Source of the DNA: Bombardia bombarda
Taxonomy: Eukaryota > Ascomycota > Sordariomycetes > Sordariales > Lasiosphaeriaceae
Assembly: GCA_030512295.1 (NCBI GenBank)
Contig: JAULSR010000004.1
Coordinates: 620,001 to 684,000 of the forward strand
Length of the DNA stretch: 64,000 bases
Direction of reading: 5' to 3'
In this document: positions 34,936 through 47,067 of the stretch, in pieces
Numbering within the stretch: position 1 is the stretch's first letter
Layout of the letters: each line of letters opens with the position of its first letter
Position numbers and translations under genes: made by a program
Notes under the pieces: model-generated
Told to the model about the DNA's origin: nothing
Database searches by the model: none
Seen by the model: only the letters and a program-made list of their open reading frames with translations

Positions 34936-36388
34936 ATTGACTGGATATCGGTCTGTCTGTCTGGCTGGTGACGACAACGATAGGTAGGAACAAATAGGTT
35001 TACTTATATATTTGTTTGCGGGCATTTGCAACAAAAATAGTTTCATGTTTCTTTCTCTCTTTTTTTCCCTTTTTTGTTCTTGCTTGGCTTGATTGATGGA
35101 TAAACGGGTAGAGCGGATTGCAAATTGTTGTTTGGGCGGTTACATGGGGAATGAAGGGACATTTTTCTGATGAGATTTGAGGTTAGGATGGAATGCGATG
35201 AGATGGGAGGGTGTTGATGATGTAGATTGACGCAAACAACTAAACAAACAATTTTCACAGGGATCTACTTCCCTTATATTTACACAAGATCACCTTCTAT
35301 GGGCAATATATTACCAACTATGTTCATAAACTTTTATTTTATCTAGCATGCGGTGCTTTGATATCGAAAAGGTGAGGGGGTCCGGAGCGAGAGTCAAAGT
35401 GAATGAGTCATTCTTCTTATATACTTACTGTGACTCACATTCATCTCATCTCAGATAATACTCACCTCACTTAGTTTTTATTCTTCTTTCTCCTCTATGA
35501 CCTCGCTTTTCTTCCTTCAGTTCAGTTTCTATCCCCCGCCCACCAACTACTATTCAACCCTATATCAAAAAAAGAAAAAAAAAAACCCAAATCGAAGAAC
35601 CCTAATCGCAGTGCTTTTTGTATGTATATGCGCTCATAAGTACTTGAACCGATTACCATTTACCATTGGCCACTTGATTTGCCTGCTGCTGTTTTGCTTC
35701 GAGGCAGACGCATGTAAAAGCAGAAACAGAAGTAAGTTAAGTAGTAAATAATGCAAGCAGAGTGAGTTGAGTGGTGATGGGTGTAGTGCGTTAATTGCAA
35801 CAGCCATATAAGCCAGTCAGTCAAACACATTCAAATGTAGGTAGGCAGAATAGATGGATAAAAAGATGAATATGTGCTTTTTGTGAACCACACCCCGAAA
35901 ACCAAACCCAAGACGGTCCAGGTCCAAACCATCCCCCCAACCCATCCATCCCCTTTCGGAACCCCAACCCTAACCCCCACTCCTGTAGATGAACATCCCA
36001 GCCCTTCTTTCTTCCTCTCTTTCTTCAAGCGCCGAGACGCCTCCCATGTAAAATTATGAAAGCGAAGCAGGAAAAGTAAAATCTAGCTAACCCACGTCAA
36101 GTTTTTGTTGTTTGTCGTACGTAGCCGTACGTACTACTAGGGCATGCAAAGCAATGCAAGAAACTCCGACCAATAGTGTGTGAGTAGTATGGATGTATCG
36201 ACAGCAAACACCACCAGCGAAAAAAAGAAAACCCAAGATGTAAAGAAAAACACCACACATACCAGCTCCTAGATACGGTGGTATTATGACAAATAGACAT
36301 GACGCCGCCGCCGCCACCTATTATTGCTTTTCGTTGGAACCTGCTCGAGGTGTGTATCATAGTCCAACCGACAGGCATGTGTCCGCCC
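34936..36388. other. Convergent intergenic spacer, pepP/itc1
   Basis: This AT-rich 1.45 kb lies between the 3' ends of pepP (+) and itc1 (-). It contains an A-rich run near 35567-35586 and pyrimidine tracts. No gene, RNA or mobile element is recognised. Confidence 0.6.
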
Positions 36389-39300
36389 TTATTTTGCCAA
36401 ACGAGCCTTCTTCCCCCTCGTCGCGATAGGCTCCGGCTCCGCCGCCGCAGCGATAGCGGCCTCCTTCCGTTTCGTCTGCTTCCTCTGCCTAGCCGGTGGC
36501 GGCTCCTGGCTATGCAAATGGCCAATTTCATGCAGAGCCATCGTATTCGTCCACGAGAGGCAGCGATATGTCCTGTGTGAGGGCTCGGGAGTCGTCGTGG
36601 CTGCCGTCCGGCCGCGGGTGCTCATGCGCTTGCCGCCACCGCCGCTGCCATTGACAATGTCCTCCTTCTTGTCCTTCTCCTCCCGCTCCGGTTGCGCCTT
36701 GTGGGCATGCCCGAGGTACACCTTGCGATTCTCCATGTGCTTAACGATTGTATGTCTATAATTGACCAGCTCCTTGCGCAGTTTCACTTCGTTGAATCCG
36801 CGCGGGTCCAGCCACTCAAGCAGGTTGTCGACGTCCTCAGGCTCGCTCAGATATCCCCACTGGCGCGCGTTGAACACGTTTGTTCGGCCCTCTTCGAGCT
36901 TTTTGCGCTCCGGGACCGTCATGTTGAACTTTGCCTGGTATTCGTTCTGGAACTCGGGCGCCATGTCGATGTAACCCTCGCGCTCCAGCTCGTCGGGCCC
37001 CTGGACCCAGATACAGCCGTTTGCATAGCCGGCGTCGGCGGTGGAGCTGTTTGGTAGGCCGCCGTATGGCATGCCGTTGCGCTCGAACCAGTAGTAGCGA
37101 TTCCAGAACCGGTCCTTACCCAGCACGCGCGTGCGCGGGCAGTCGGCCTCGCGAAGGTCGTTGTCGATGACGGCGATCTCCTTCTCGCAGTTGGCAATCT
37201 CTTCCTCCTTCTTCTTTATATCCTTGAGGACCTTGATGAACTGCTTGGACTGTTTAGGCAGCTTGGCCGCTTCGGCCTTCTCTTTCCGCTCCCGCTCCTT
37301 TTCCTCCTTGCGCTTGCGCTCAGCAGCGCGGTCCTGAGCACGTCGGAGCTTCCGTCCGTTGAAAACTTCATCTTCGTTTGAGTCCTGAACCTCATCTGAC
37401 GTGTGTGCCGGTAGATCTTCTACGTCCAACATCTTGATGTCTCCATTAGTCTTCTCTAGCTCTGCAGGGGGGCTTGGTGGCAAGTTATCAGGCAAGAGAA
37501 TCTTGCGCTGATCATTCAAGCTCTTGAGATCCTCAATGCTAAATGCAAATCAAGTTAGACGCAAAACCCCTCATAACAATCACAGGCAGGTTCGACAGGG
37601 ACGTGACCACTTACCCTTGCTTCCGTTTCCTCTGCCACTCAATCTTGTCTTTCCGGTATCCAGTCATCTGATCGCTGCAGTCCTCCATGTATTTGCGGAC
37701 GGCCTTTGTCTCGGTACATAGCATGCAGATAATCTGGAGGGCCTGAACCCGGTAGTTGATGTCGAGGCTGGCGTAATTTTGGCGCACGGTTTCCTGGCTC
37801 GGTTCGATGTCTGTCGGGACAAGCTGTTCCAAGATCTCCTCACAGCGCTCCTTCATACGTTCCTTCTTGGATAGTTGGTGCAACAGGCCAACCATGATGA
37901 GCTCCCAGCCTCCATCCTTGAAGTCACGCTTACTCAGGTGCTCAATCCAATCGTAGTCATTCAAGACCTCCTCAGCCCGATGCTTGGGGGCTTCCTCGGC
38001 CTTGTGCGCTTCCTTCTCGGCGGCGGCAGCCTCTGCTGCAAGTTTCTCTGCCTCCAGCTTCGCCATGCTACTTCTAGTGGCTCGACCAGAAGGCTGTGGC
38101 TCGGGCTCAGGTGTCGGAAGGGTGCTTTCGTCCTCGTCGTCCTCGTCTTCTTCATCCTCCTCCAACTCGGGTAACTGAATCTCTACCTTGCCACCTTCAG
38201 ACTCGGCGCTGACGAGAATTTTGAGAACGGCGCAGTGTATCTCGGTGAACATCTCGACGGGCATTTCATCGGATGCAATATGCATGGCCTCGACAAAATC
38301 ATCGAACGTGAACGAGTCCAGTCTAAAGATTTCGCAGTATACCGACAAGGTGTCCCAGGTCTCCAGCAGCAGCCCTACAGACTTCATGAGTATATTAGCG
38401 CCAAGAGGCGACTTCTCACCATCGACTTCCATGTCAGCCGGAGTGACATCAACAGGTGGGTCGCTACAATAGTACTTGAGCTGTGGTCTGACCTTTCCGC
38501 GCGGGTTTAGCTGTAGGTCTTCGATAGGGTACTTGGGCGGAGGAGGTGGCGGTGGCAGCTCTGGTTGAGAGTATACAGATGCGATGCCTTGATGATGATT
38601 TGGGTATTGCTGTTGTTGGTGCTGGTGCTGTTGATGCAGCAGCTGCTGATTTTGATAAGAAATTGGGAATTGAAACGGGTTTCCAGGTAGTGGCAAGTGA
38701 ACGAATCCACCAGGTTCGGGCCCAGCGTACAGATTCTGCCTGGTCTTCCCACCGCTGCCATGCTGAGCCTGCTGGGCCTGCTGGGCCTTGGACTTGTGAC
38801 TTTTTGGGGCCGGCTTAAGCTCGGGCAGGCGGACGGGGCCTGTGGGACTGTTAGGCCCCATGGACAAGGTGCCGAGGTCAGTATGCGATAACCTCTTCTG
38901 GGCTTGCATCTGCTTTCTTTCCTGAAGCTTGGTATCGTAACGCAGATGGGGCGGGACGCGCGTGTCGATATGATACTGTTCGGCGACAGCGGGCTTGACC
39001 AGCCACGGAGCTCCATTCCATGCCTCCCTCGTCACCGTCTTCTTGATGAAGGACCGGAGGACCGACTTGGTGAAGACTTTGCGGTCGCGGAAGATGTGCG
39101 AGTCGTCAACGACGGCCTCGTCATCGGGGCGGCCATCCAGGCTGACGAAGTAACGGGAAAAGGGGGGCGTCAGGGTGCCGTCGGGGAGAACCTTGCTCCC
39201 ATAGCGGGTCTTGTCGCGCACTACGCCATGCAGGCGGTCGCCCTCCTTGACGTGAACGGTGACTGCCTCGCCCGGGTAGTAGTCATTTTTGAACTCGTCG

Positions 39301-39985
39301 TACATCTGGTCGACCAGGGTGTCGATGCGGGACACAAGCTGGAATTGGACGCGTCGGAGGATGGGACCCTTAAGAGCCTCTGGAAATGCCTGTTCGACCT
39401 CAGCGGCCCCAGCGAGCTTGAAGACCCCGGTCAGCAGGTTGCGCAAGCGGTGGCGGGAGGGTAGATAGGGTGGCGAGAGTGGTAGGCCTACCTCGCTCTT
39501 GAGTGCCTCGAAAAAGGTCAGGCCCGAGTGGCCGCTTATTGTGCAGATGAAGCGTTTCTGAAGCACCCGGTCAGTTGGTATATCTTGACCTGGCAGGACC
39601 AGACTTAGACGCGCTGGCTGCCAACCTACCCTCTTATAAAACTCCATCCTAGGGGACGAGGTCAGTCTGGGTTCGCATACACACAATCCTGGGGGAGTAA
39701 GTAAACAAACCTGTCCGAATAGTCCTCGTATGTGACAAAGACCTCCCCGGTTTCGGGGATATGCCATACCTGCCATAGGGGGGAAGCATGTCAGCGGGCA
39801 ATGGGGGAGAGAGACGGTTGACAGGGGTAAAAGAAGGTGGAGGAGGGGGCGCACCTCTTGATTGTCATCGCCAATCTCGGGCAGGGGCAATAACTGCACC
39901 GGCTTCCGCTTAAAGAGCACCTGGAGTGGGCGTGAGTAAGAGATGGAATCCGGGGGAGGGGAGACGGGGGGGGATATCTTACCAT
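36389..39985 (-). CDS. itc1: Itc1/Acf1-like subunit of the ISWI (Isw2) chromatin remodeller
   Basis: Itc1 partners the ISWI ATPase to position nucleosomes. Seven exons are inferred: 39985-39983 (ATG only), 39920-39855, 39769-39711, 39648-39630 (19 nt), 39557-39492, 39416-37615 and 37538-36389 (3165 nt, 1054 residues). The WAC domain opens with VLFKRKPVQLLPLPE, VWHIPETGEVFVTYEDYSDR and KRFICTISGHSGLTFFEAL, as in yeast Itc1. The DDT domain is around ILMKSVGLLLETWDTLSVY and FTFDDFVEAMHI; WHIM motifs include YDWIEHLSKRDFKDGGWELI and TRVLGKDRFWNRYYWFERN. Glu/Lys-rich coiled coils and Q/P-rich linkers lie between, and the basic C-terminus ends RGKKARLAK. No PHD finger or bromodomain is present, consistent with Itc1 rather than metazoan ACF1. 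Confidence 0.93.
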
Positions 39986-42383
39986 GCCGGCGACGGGACG
40001 GGGCGAGATCAAAAGCTGATATTACTCGTGCTACTACGAATGCTGCAAGGCTGATCAGCCTCGTGGCTCATGGGGGTAGGTGGGTGAAACGTTGGTGGTG
40101 GAAGCGATTGAGACGCGTGGTGTTGTGAAGTTGGCGAGGTGCGCGAGGTGCGCGATCCGTGACGGGTTGGGGTGGTGAAGGTGGAGAGTTCGAGCAGGGT
40201 TCGTAGCCCGCGTGGTGGGTGGTTGAGCGTGAATGGGGCCTTCGGTGTGGTGGTGGGCGTGGTGGGCTGGCTGGGTGCTGGGTGCTGGGTGCTGGGTGCT
40301 AGGTGCTGGGGGTGGTGCGAGTGGGTGCAGCTTTGCGGGTTGCGTTGCGGGTTGCCGTGACTTGTTGCGCTTTTGCGGCTAGACCTGGGTTGTAGGATGA
40401 TTTGCGGGTGCGGGTGCGGGCGTCGTGGACTCTTGTCGGTTTTTTCTTACGAGACACGACGTATTACTTACATGCAAGGCTGATAGAATCACGCAGATTC
40501 GTAGACCAGACCAGGTCAGTTTCCTTGTCCCTATTTGCTGCTGTCGCCTGCTGTCGCTCCTATAACTGTCAAAAGGGAGCGCGCATCGATGCCTAGGCCC
40601 AGTCGCGATGTAAATGGGAGGTGAGCGTCGAAGATGCGTGTTGCGAGGAGGAGCAGGAGGAGCACAACGACGAGGACAAAATGCGCGTGGGCGAGAGAAG
40701 GTAGACAGCAGGTCGCGGTTGGGGTGGTGGTGGTGGTGGTGGTGGTACTGCTGCTGCTGGGGTAAGAAGAAGAAGCGGTCGTCGATGCGATGAAGCAAGC
40801 AACCTAAAGCTGCGAGGTAAGAGAGGTTGGAGGAGGAAAAAGTTCAACACACGGCCGGGGGGGGAGGAGGGACGGCAAATGGGAAATGGGAAACACAAGG
40901 TCATAGGCCCGCCGCCCCAGTTTGTGTGGGCGTCCGGACCAGGACCCGCCAGCCAGGGACGGCATCGCTGCGTCGCTCCCAAAGTTAAGTCGAAGCTCAA
41001 GCTCCTCCCTCCTCGTCCACCCCCCCGTCCCCCCCAGGCCACTCGACACCTCGACCAACCCGCCCCAGCCCGCAACAAACCACCCACGTTCTTGTACTCG
41101 TCGTGTTCGCCGCGACGAGGGCTATTGTCACACGCTTGAATCGCCCCGATCTGACAATATTTGAATTATTTGTCCTCAGAAACACATTTTTCAAATTTCG
41201 TTTTGCAAAGGTAGGGGTCCCGCACTCACCAGGCGGTCGACCGCTTCGAGGGCCCCAGATGGGAGGGTACTTGATCTCTGACCGTTAGGCCCCCATTGGC
41301 GCCTCACCCACCACCACCACCCCCCAGACCCCAACTGCCAATTGCGCCCCAGCAATCCAATCCACCCGACATGTCTCTTTCCATCCCCCGAATGCCCCCG
41401 TCGTTCTGACGAGCTGCTTCTCAAAAACCGTCGCTCAATTCCAGCCATAAGCCCCTCGTCTGCATTGGTTTGCATCTGCTCTTGCAGCAACGAACAGCGA
41501 TTGTCATCGAACAGACGCGCCTAGCAGTGCTTCAAGGATGTCGCTTGTACTCCTGAACAAGGTGCTACGCGCGCGCTCCCAGCCGAATCAAACGCGCCTA
41601 CATGCACTTTTCTACTATCTGTGAATTTCAATATCTAGGACACACCAGGGCCTGCCATCAGGGCCAACTTCGGGCGCGCTGCAAGACTTTGTTGCAGCTT
41701 GCTGGTCCCGATGCACAACGTGGAATAAAGTTCCAGATACAAATTCGCGTCCGTGTAAGTCGCTTACCTTAATTGCTTCCGTGTCAAAGGCGACTTCGAA
41801 AGGTACTTCATCTCTAAGCAGCGTGCAACAAAGACTAAACAAACCCCTTTTTCCTTCCCATTCAATCTATAAATACCGACAACAGCCGTTTGCCCATTGA
41901 CACACGCATGGCAAGAATTTTTCACAGGCCCGCCGTGCTCTGTCTGCGTGCGCGATGAAGAGAGGAGACAAGAGTCCCAAAGAATTTTTGACCGGTCTCC
42001 AGCCTGCGGGCCGTCGACCTAATTGGGCCTACCCAAAGTCAAAATCAACAATGCCTGCCGCTTGCTTTACATCCGCAGAAGGAAGTGGGGCCAAGACAGA
42101 CGGGGGAGGGAGGACTTGTCAGCCTTGCAGAAACCGCACGCGCCGGTAAATCATCGGAGATCTTTCTCTCATGATGAGTAAGCGGCCGCTGACACACTCC
42201 ACGTGGATTAACAACTTCAGGGTTCAATCACTCACATCCATCACTTACACAAGTAGGTACCGAGGTACTCTAATGCCTTTAAAAGTTCAATCAGTTAATG
42301 TAAAGTACCGAGATATCCTCACAGCGTGAATTGAAGACCTTCTATGTAGCAGATATACACATGTACAATACCTCGTCCATATA
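39986..42383. other. Intergenic, itc1 promoter side and alg8 3' side
   Basis: The 2.4 kb contains low-complexity blocks: GGTGCTGGGTGCT repeats (40270-40310), a GGT run (40724-40745) and C-rich stretches near 41020. Open frames in it are low-complexity and lack domains. The itc1 promoter/leader should lie in the first kilobase. Confidence 0.55.
40724..40745. repeat. GGT trinucleotide repeat
   Basis: About seven tandem GGT units in non-coding DNA upstream of itc1; a further GGGTGCT heptamer repeat lies at about 40270-40310. Confidence 0.8.
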
Positions 42384-44013
42384 CTAGGAAGTGAAATAAA
42401 CAACCATAAACCCCACCCAGCTCCCAACAACCCCTATCGCCGAGTACGAGCTCGTAAACATCAGCGGCAAAAACTCATAGCTCTTGCCAAACACCACCCC
42501 ATGCACCAGCGAACAATACAGGATCAGCGGAATGCTGACCGAGATGTACAGCGTGCTAAACCGATCAAACAAGAAAAACCTCGGCCTCCCCGACGCCGGC
42601 GCCAGCTGGTCAAACGCCATCAAGAACAAGATCAGCCAGAAAATCGTGTACGCCGTCTTGACCGGGAACTCAGACGGCGTAAACAGCAGCGGAAATAGCG
42701 AGACATGCCCCGCCACTGCCAGCGGCCTGAATGCGCTCAGATGCCTCCTATCCTTCAGCGCAATCAAACTGAACGGAATAATCACCAGCAGGATCGCCTT
42801 CTCGTGCACGTGCCACCCAAACAGGAACGAAGCATACCCGCACAGCGTCACCGCGCCGATGAAGTTATCCCACGTCGGCTGCGCAAACAGCTTGACCAGC
42901 GGGATCGTCTGGAACAGCACCGTCAGCGCGAAGCACACGCGCGGCGCGATGTCCGGCAGCACCGCGAATGCCGTATCCCCCACCAACCCCCGCGTGACAC
43001 TCTGCAGCGCGTCCGCCCTGACCGCCAGCCCGGCCCGCGGCGCGAGCACGATCAACACCCTGTCCAGGAACGAATAAATCGCCCAGACATTCGGCGCCCA
43101 GTACGCATGACATAAACCCCGCGAGAATGGGAACAGCCTGCTCAAAATCTGGGGCATCTGGCCCTGCACCGCAAACGGCCCAAAGGCGAGGCCAAAGATG
43201 GCGGCGATGCCGCCGCCCAGTTTCAGGCAGTTGAGGACCTGGATCTGGAAGATGGAGCGCGGGGAGAGGCAGTAGGTGCGCAGGAGGAAGACGAAGTAGG
43301 CGGGCGCGAGGTAGAGGTATATGTGCTTCATGCAGAGCAGGGCGGCGAAGACGAGGCCGCTTGACAGGAGTGTCGCGCGCTTGCGGGCGAGCACGAGCGA
43401 GGCGATGAGGATGCCGTACATGCAGCCGTTGTACTGGAAGTGGATGTGGTCGATGATGAGGAGGCCGGGGGAGAGGAGGATGGAGATGGCGGCGACTTGG
43501 GCGGCGCGTTTGGAGGCGCCGCGGGGGGAGGAGTCGATGAGCCTAGTTTTCTATCAGCGACCATAATGATTAAGAAGGGAGGGGTGGGCATACATCTGCA
43601 GCGCATATACCAAGACCAGCTCAGTCACTATGACGGAGAACCTCTGGAAGTAGACCGTCTCCCAGCTGGCGTATTCGAGATTGCGCACGCGCACCATGGC
43701 CGGGTCCACCAGCTTGGCGACCTGCGACATGATCCATTCGAAGTAGGCGAAGAGCGGGGGGTAGTCAAGCGTCCATTCTGATGTCTTTTCGTAGTACCAT
43801 TCCCATAGCGGGAGGCTGTTGGTGATGGCAAGCCAGTTGCGGTGGACTTCGAAGTCGGTGGATTTGCTGTTTGGGGGGGGCAGAAGTGTCAACCACAGGC
43901 GCAAGACCACCGCAGATGGGCAGGAGGGTATCTTACTAGGCTGGGAACAGGAGAATCTTGAAGGCGGCGGCGACTACCGCGCATTGCGCGAGGGAGGGGT
44001 ATATTTCAGTCAT
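42384..44013 (-). CDS. alg8: Alg8, dolichyl-P-glucose: Glc1Man9GlcNAc2-PP-dolichol glucosyltransferase
   Basis: Alg8 adds the second glucose to the lipid-linked oligosaccharide in the ER lumen before N-glycan transfer. Three exons, 44013-43937, 43866-43594 and 43542-42384, give 502 residues. Diagnostic segments are TDFEVHRNWLAIT, WYYEKTSEWTLDYPPLFAYF, IIDHIHFQYNG, LFPFSRGLCHAYWAPNVWA and FGWHVHEKAILLVIIPF. The 'HAYWAPN' block separates Alg8 from Alg6. Many hydrophobic helices are visible, as expected for this GT57 membrane enzyme. The first exon (MTEIYPSLAQCAVVAAAFKI) and the second join as TA|C through GTAAGA and AACAG. It is divergent from the Emp47-like lectin, with 876 bases between start codons. 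Confidence 0.94.
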
Positions 44014-44889
44014 CGAGACATGTCGGTACAAACTCGGACTGCTGCTTGCAATTTGGGTTTGTTTTGTCTGTTTGTGTTTCTCGCTGTGAAAGGAGCTTGC
44101 TTCCCCAAGTATCCCCTACTGGCAAATGAAGCTGGCAAGCCCAGTCGGCTTTTGTGGAGCACCTATATATCATGTACACAGGTACCTCACCTTGAGCTCC
44201 CTTGCTAGGGGGTACATCGAGCAACGCCACATTTCAGCTCAAGATGCCAAGCCACGGTTTTCCCCGCATGCGAGTTGAGCCGACAGGGGTGCTAGTGGGA
44301 GCTAGTACCCCAACTGAGCTTGTGCAGGGGCCAAAGTGTGTTTCGACATGTTTGGCGCAAGCTGTTCAACTCGACTTTCTTGGGGTGGGCAGCGGTTGAC
44401 AACTGGAAGCTCAGACAGGTCCAGGTCACATCAACGGCCAACAGTTTTTGCGCATCAAGAGGCAGGTGACTACGAATAGAGTAGCAATTGAAACTGGAAT
44501 CGATTTTTTTTATCTTGTCTTTAAAAGCAGTTTTGCTCTTGCCTATTTTATTAAGCTTCTCTGTTTTCCCGGCACAACCAGCGTTGATCTCGTCTATTTC
44601 TCCACCTCGGGCCTTGTCGAGACTGCAAAGTGTCCTCAACCAGCCGGCGAAGCCAAGCAAGGACATCTACCTTCCGTATTGAAGAAGTGGCATAATCAGC
44701 CGGAGCGAGCAAGAAAAAAAACACGCCGACACTACCTGCCTGAGGTGCTCACTCACACATACAGACAGGACACGCTCTCCTTCTTGGATCCAGACCTTTT
44801 GCGTGCCAGTTGCTGCTTTGCGCTGTGAACATCCATCGTTGCAATCTGCCTTTTCCAGGCTGTAGCAGCCACATTCACTGTCGCCCAAC
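44014..44889. other. Divergent promoter region, alg8/Emp47-like lectin
   Basis: The 876 bases between the two start codons should contain both promoters. No clear unfolded-protein-response element or TATA box could be assigned by eye. Open frames here are short and overlap on both strands. Confidence 0.6.
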
Positions 44890-46328
44890 ATGCGCATGTC
44901 TTTAAGCCTCGCGGCACTCGCTGCCGGCGTGGCCAACGCACGATCTCAATATCTTGTCAACGACCTCAGTTTTGGCTATGGCGTTCGGTAAGTTGTTGCT
45001 TTCTCTTCCGTCTCGGGAGGTTCAGGACAGACAGATACTGATATCCGCTACGCTACAGGATAAGCCCCGAGGGATCGCACTCGATACCCAATTTCGGTCT
45101 CCAGGGTCGTCCTAATGTGCCCGAGCTGCTGTCCAACAAGATCATCCTCACGCCGCCGGCGCCGGGCAACCAGCGCGGCGCCGTCTGGGCCGACAAGCCC
45201 CTGCAGCAGCAGAGCTGGACAATGGACGTCGAGTTCCGGACCAACGGCCCCGAGCGCGGCAGCGGCAACATGAACATCTGGCTGGCGCGGGACGGCGCCC
45301 ACAACATCGGGTCCGGCAGCATCTACACGGTCGGCCGCTTCGAGGGTCTGGCCCTGGCCATTGACCAGCACGGCGGCGCTGGCGGCATGGTCCGTGGCTT
45401 CCTCAACGACGGCAGCACCGACTACAAGTCACACACCAACGTCGACAACCTGGCCTTTGGCCACTGCATCTTCTACTACCGCAACCTAGGCCGTCCCTCG
45501 CAAATCAAGCTGCGCCACACCGACAACAAGTTCCAGGTCGAGGTCGACGGCCACCTCTGCTTCGAGAGCGACCACATCCGCCTCCCCAGCGGCTACAACT
45601 TTGGCATCACCGCCGCCTCGGCCGACAACCCGGACTCGTTCGAGGTCTACAAGCTTGTCGTGCTCACCGACGATAACAACAACAACCACAACCAGAACAA
45701 TAACAACAACAATGACTACGGCAACCAAGCCCAGCAGGACCAAGCCCAACACCACCACCAGCAACAGCCCATCGGCGGCGACGCCGAACGCCCGCACATG
45801 CGCTTCGGCAAGTCCGGCATGAAGGCCCAGGTCCCCGACGACCCCTACGACACCCAGATCCCCGACGAGTCCGCCGACAGGATCACCTCGTCCAAGGCCC
45901 AGTTCGCCGACCTGCACAACCGCATCCAGAGCACCAACCACCACCTCTCCACCATCTTCCGCCAGGTCGCCCAGGCCCAGATCGTCGGCGAGCAGCGCCA
46001 CGAGGAGGTCTCCATCATGCTCGGCGAGCTCAAGGGCCTGCTCTCCAAGCTCGACCGCATCGAGTCGTCCTTTGACGGCCGCATCCAAGGACTGGAGAAG
46101 GAGGTGCGGTCGCTCAGGAATGATTTGTCAGCGAGGCTGCGCGACTCGGAGAACTCGATCAAGTATCATGTTAGTGATAAGCACGAGTCGCTCGCCGATC
46201 ATGTCAAGAAGCATGCGGCGCCGGGGCATACCAAGTTGATTCTGGTGATTGTGGGGTGTCAGTTGGGGTTGGTGGGTGGGTATGTGTTTTATAAGCGGAG
46301 AAAGTCAATGCCGAAGAAGTATTTGTAG
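44890..46328 (+). CDS. L-type lectin cargo receptor (Emp46/47, ERGIC-53 family)
   Basis: The protein should recycle between ER and Golgi and carry glycoproteins. Two exons, 44890-44987 and 45059-46328, give 455 residues. A signal peptide (MRMSLSLAALAAGVANA) precedes the legume-lectin-like domain (about residues 25-240): SFGYGVRISPEG, NQRGAVWADKPLQQQSW, NIWLARDG, GLALAIDQHGG and NFGITAASADNPDSFEVY. Two Cys (FGHCIFYY and HLCFES) are placed like the conserved disulfide of the family. A linker rich in Asn, Gln and His follows, then a coiled coil (about residues 290-400), one membrane helix (LILVIVGCQLGLVGGYVFY) and a short tail ending KKYL. KKYL fits the KKXX signal for COPI retrieval. Confidence 0.93.
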
Positions 46329-47067
46329 CTAGTTTTTTCACTGCAAGTAGGAGATGGGAGAGATGATATAGTCGTGATGGGTTTGCTTACGCTGCTTGAA
46401 TGTGGGGGGAATTGTTTGAATGATTGAAATGTGTATATAAAACAGGGTTTGTGGTGTATATGGCGTTCTGGGGTTTCTAGGATTCTTAGGATCATATGTA
46501 GCAGAATTTGGATTCAATATAATAGTTGACGCATATGTTGCCGTTGTAGGAGCGCGTTTGGGCGCAGTGCGAGGGGTTAGGTGTATCCATCTGTAAGTGG
46601 GCAATGCTTCCTGGGATAACAAACGTCGTCTCGCGGATGCTCTAAAATCGCCGCTTTCGGTCGAGAACAATTGTCTATGGAAAATAAAGCAAACTGAGAT
46701 TCTTGTATGTATGTATATGAATTATACGTAGCGCGGAATAAGTCAGTCTGCTGGTACAAAATAGAGTCGCATTATTCGCTCTCACTTCACCCCATTGACT
46801 AATTGACCGACAGGGGAGCTTCCAAGTTTTTGTGGTTTCAAGCAGGAAGATAAAACCAAGGAACAACCACCATTGAAAATAGTATTTAAAACTGCTTAAA
46901 ACAGTGTTGACTCCCTCATGCATCAATAATACACATCCCCCCACATATTCTTGTTGTTTACTTCCTACATTCCCACCCCTTTTATTTAGGTATAATCGTA
47001 TATCGCTGCCCAGCCCAACTAGCTAACTAACAGTTCAGCATATGAGACAGAAACACAAAAAAGAAGG
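46329..47067. other. Intergenic, 3' of lectin and 5' of PDI-like gene
   Basis: This AT-rich 740 bases should contain the lectin 3' untranslated region and the promoter of the PDI-like gene. No further feature is seen. Confidence 0.6.
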
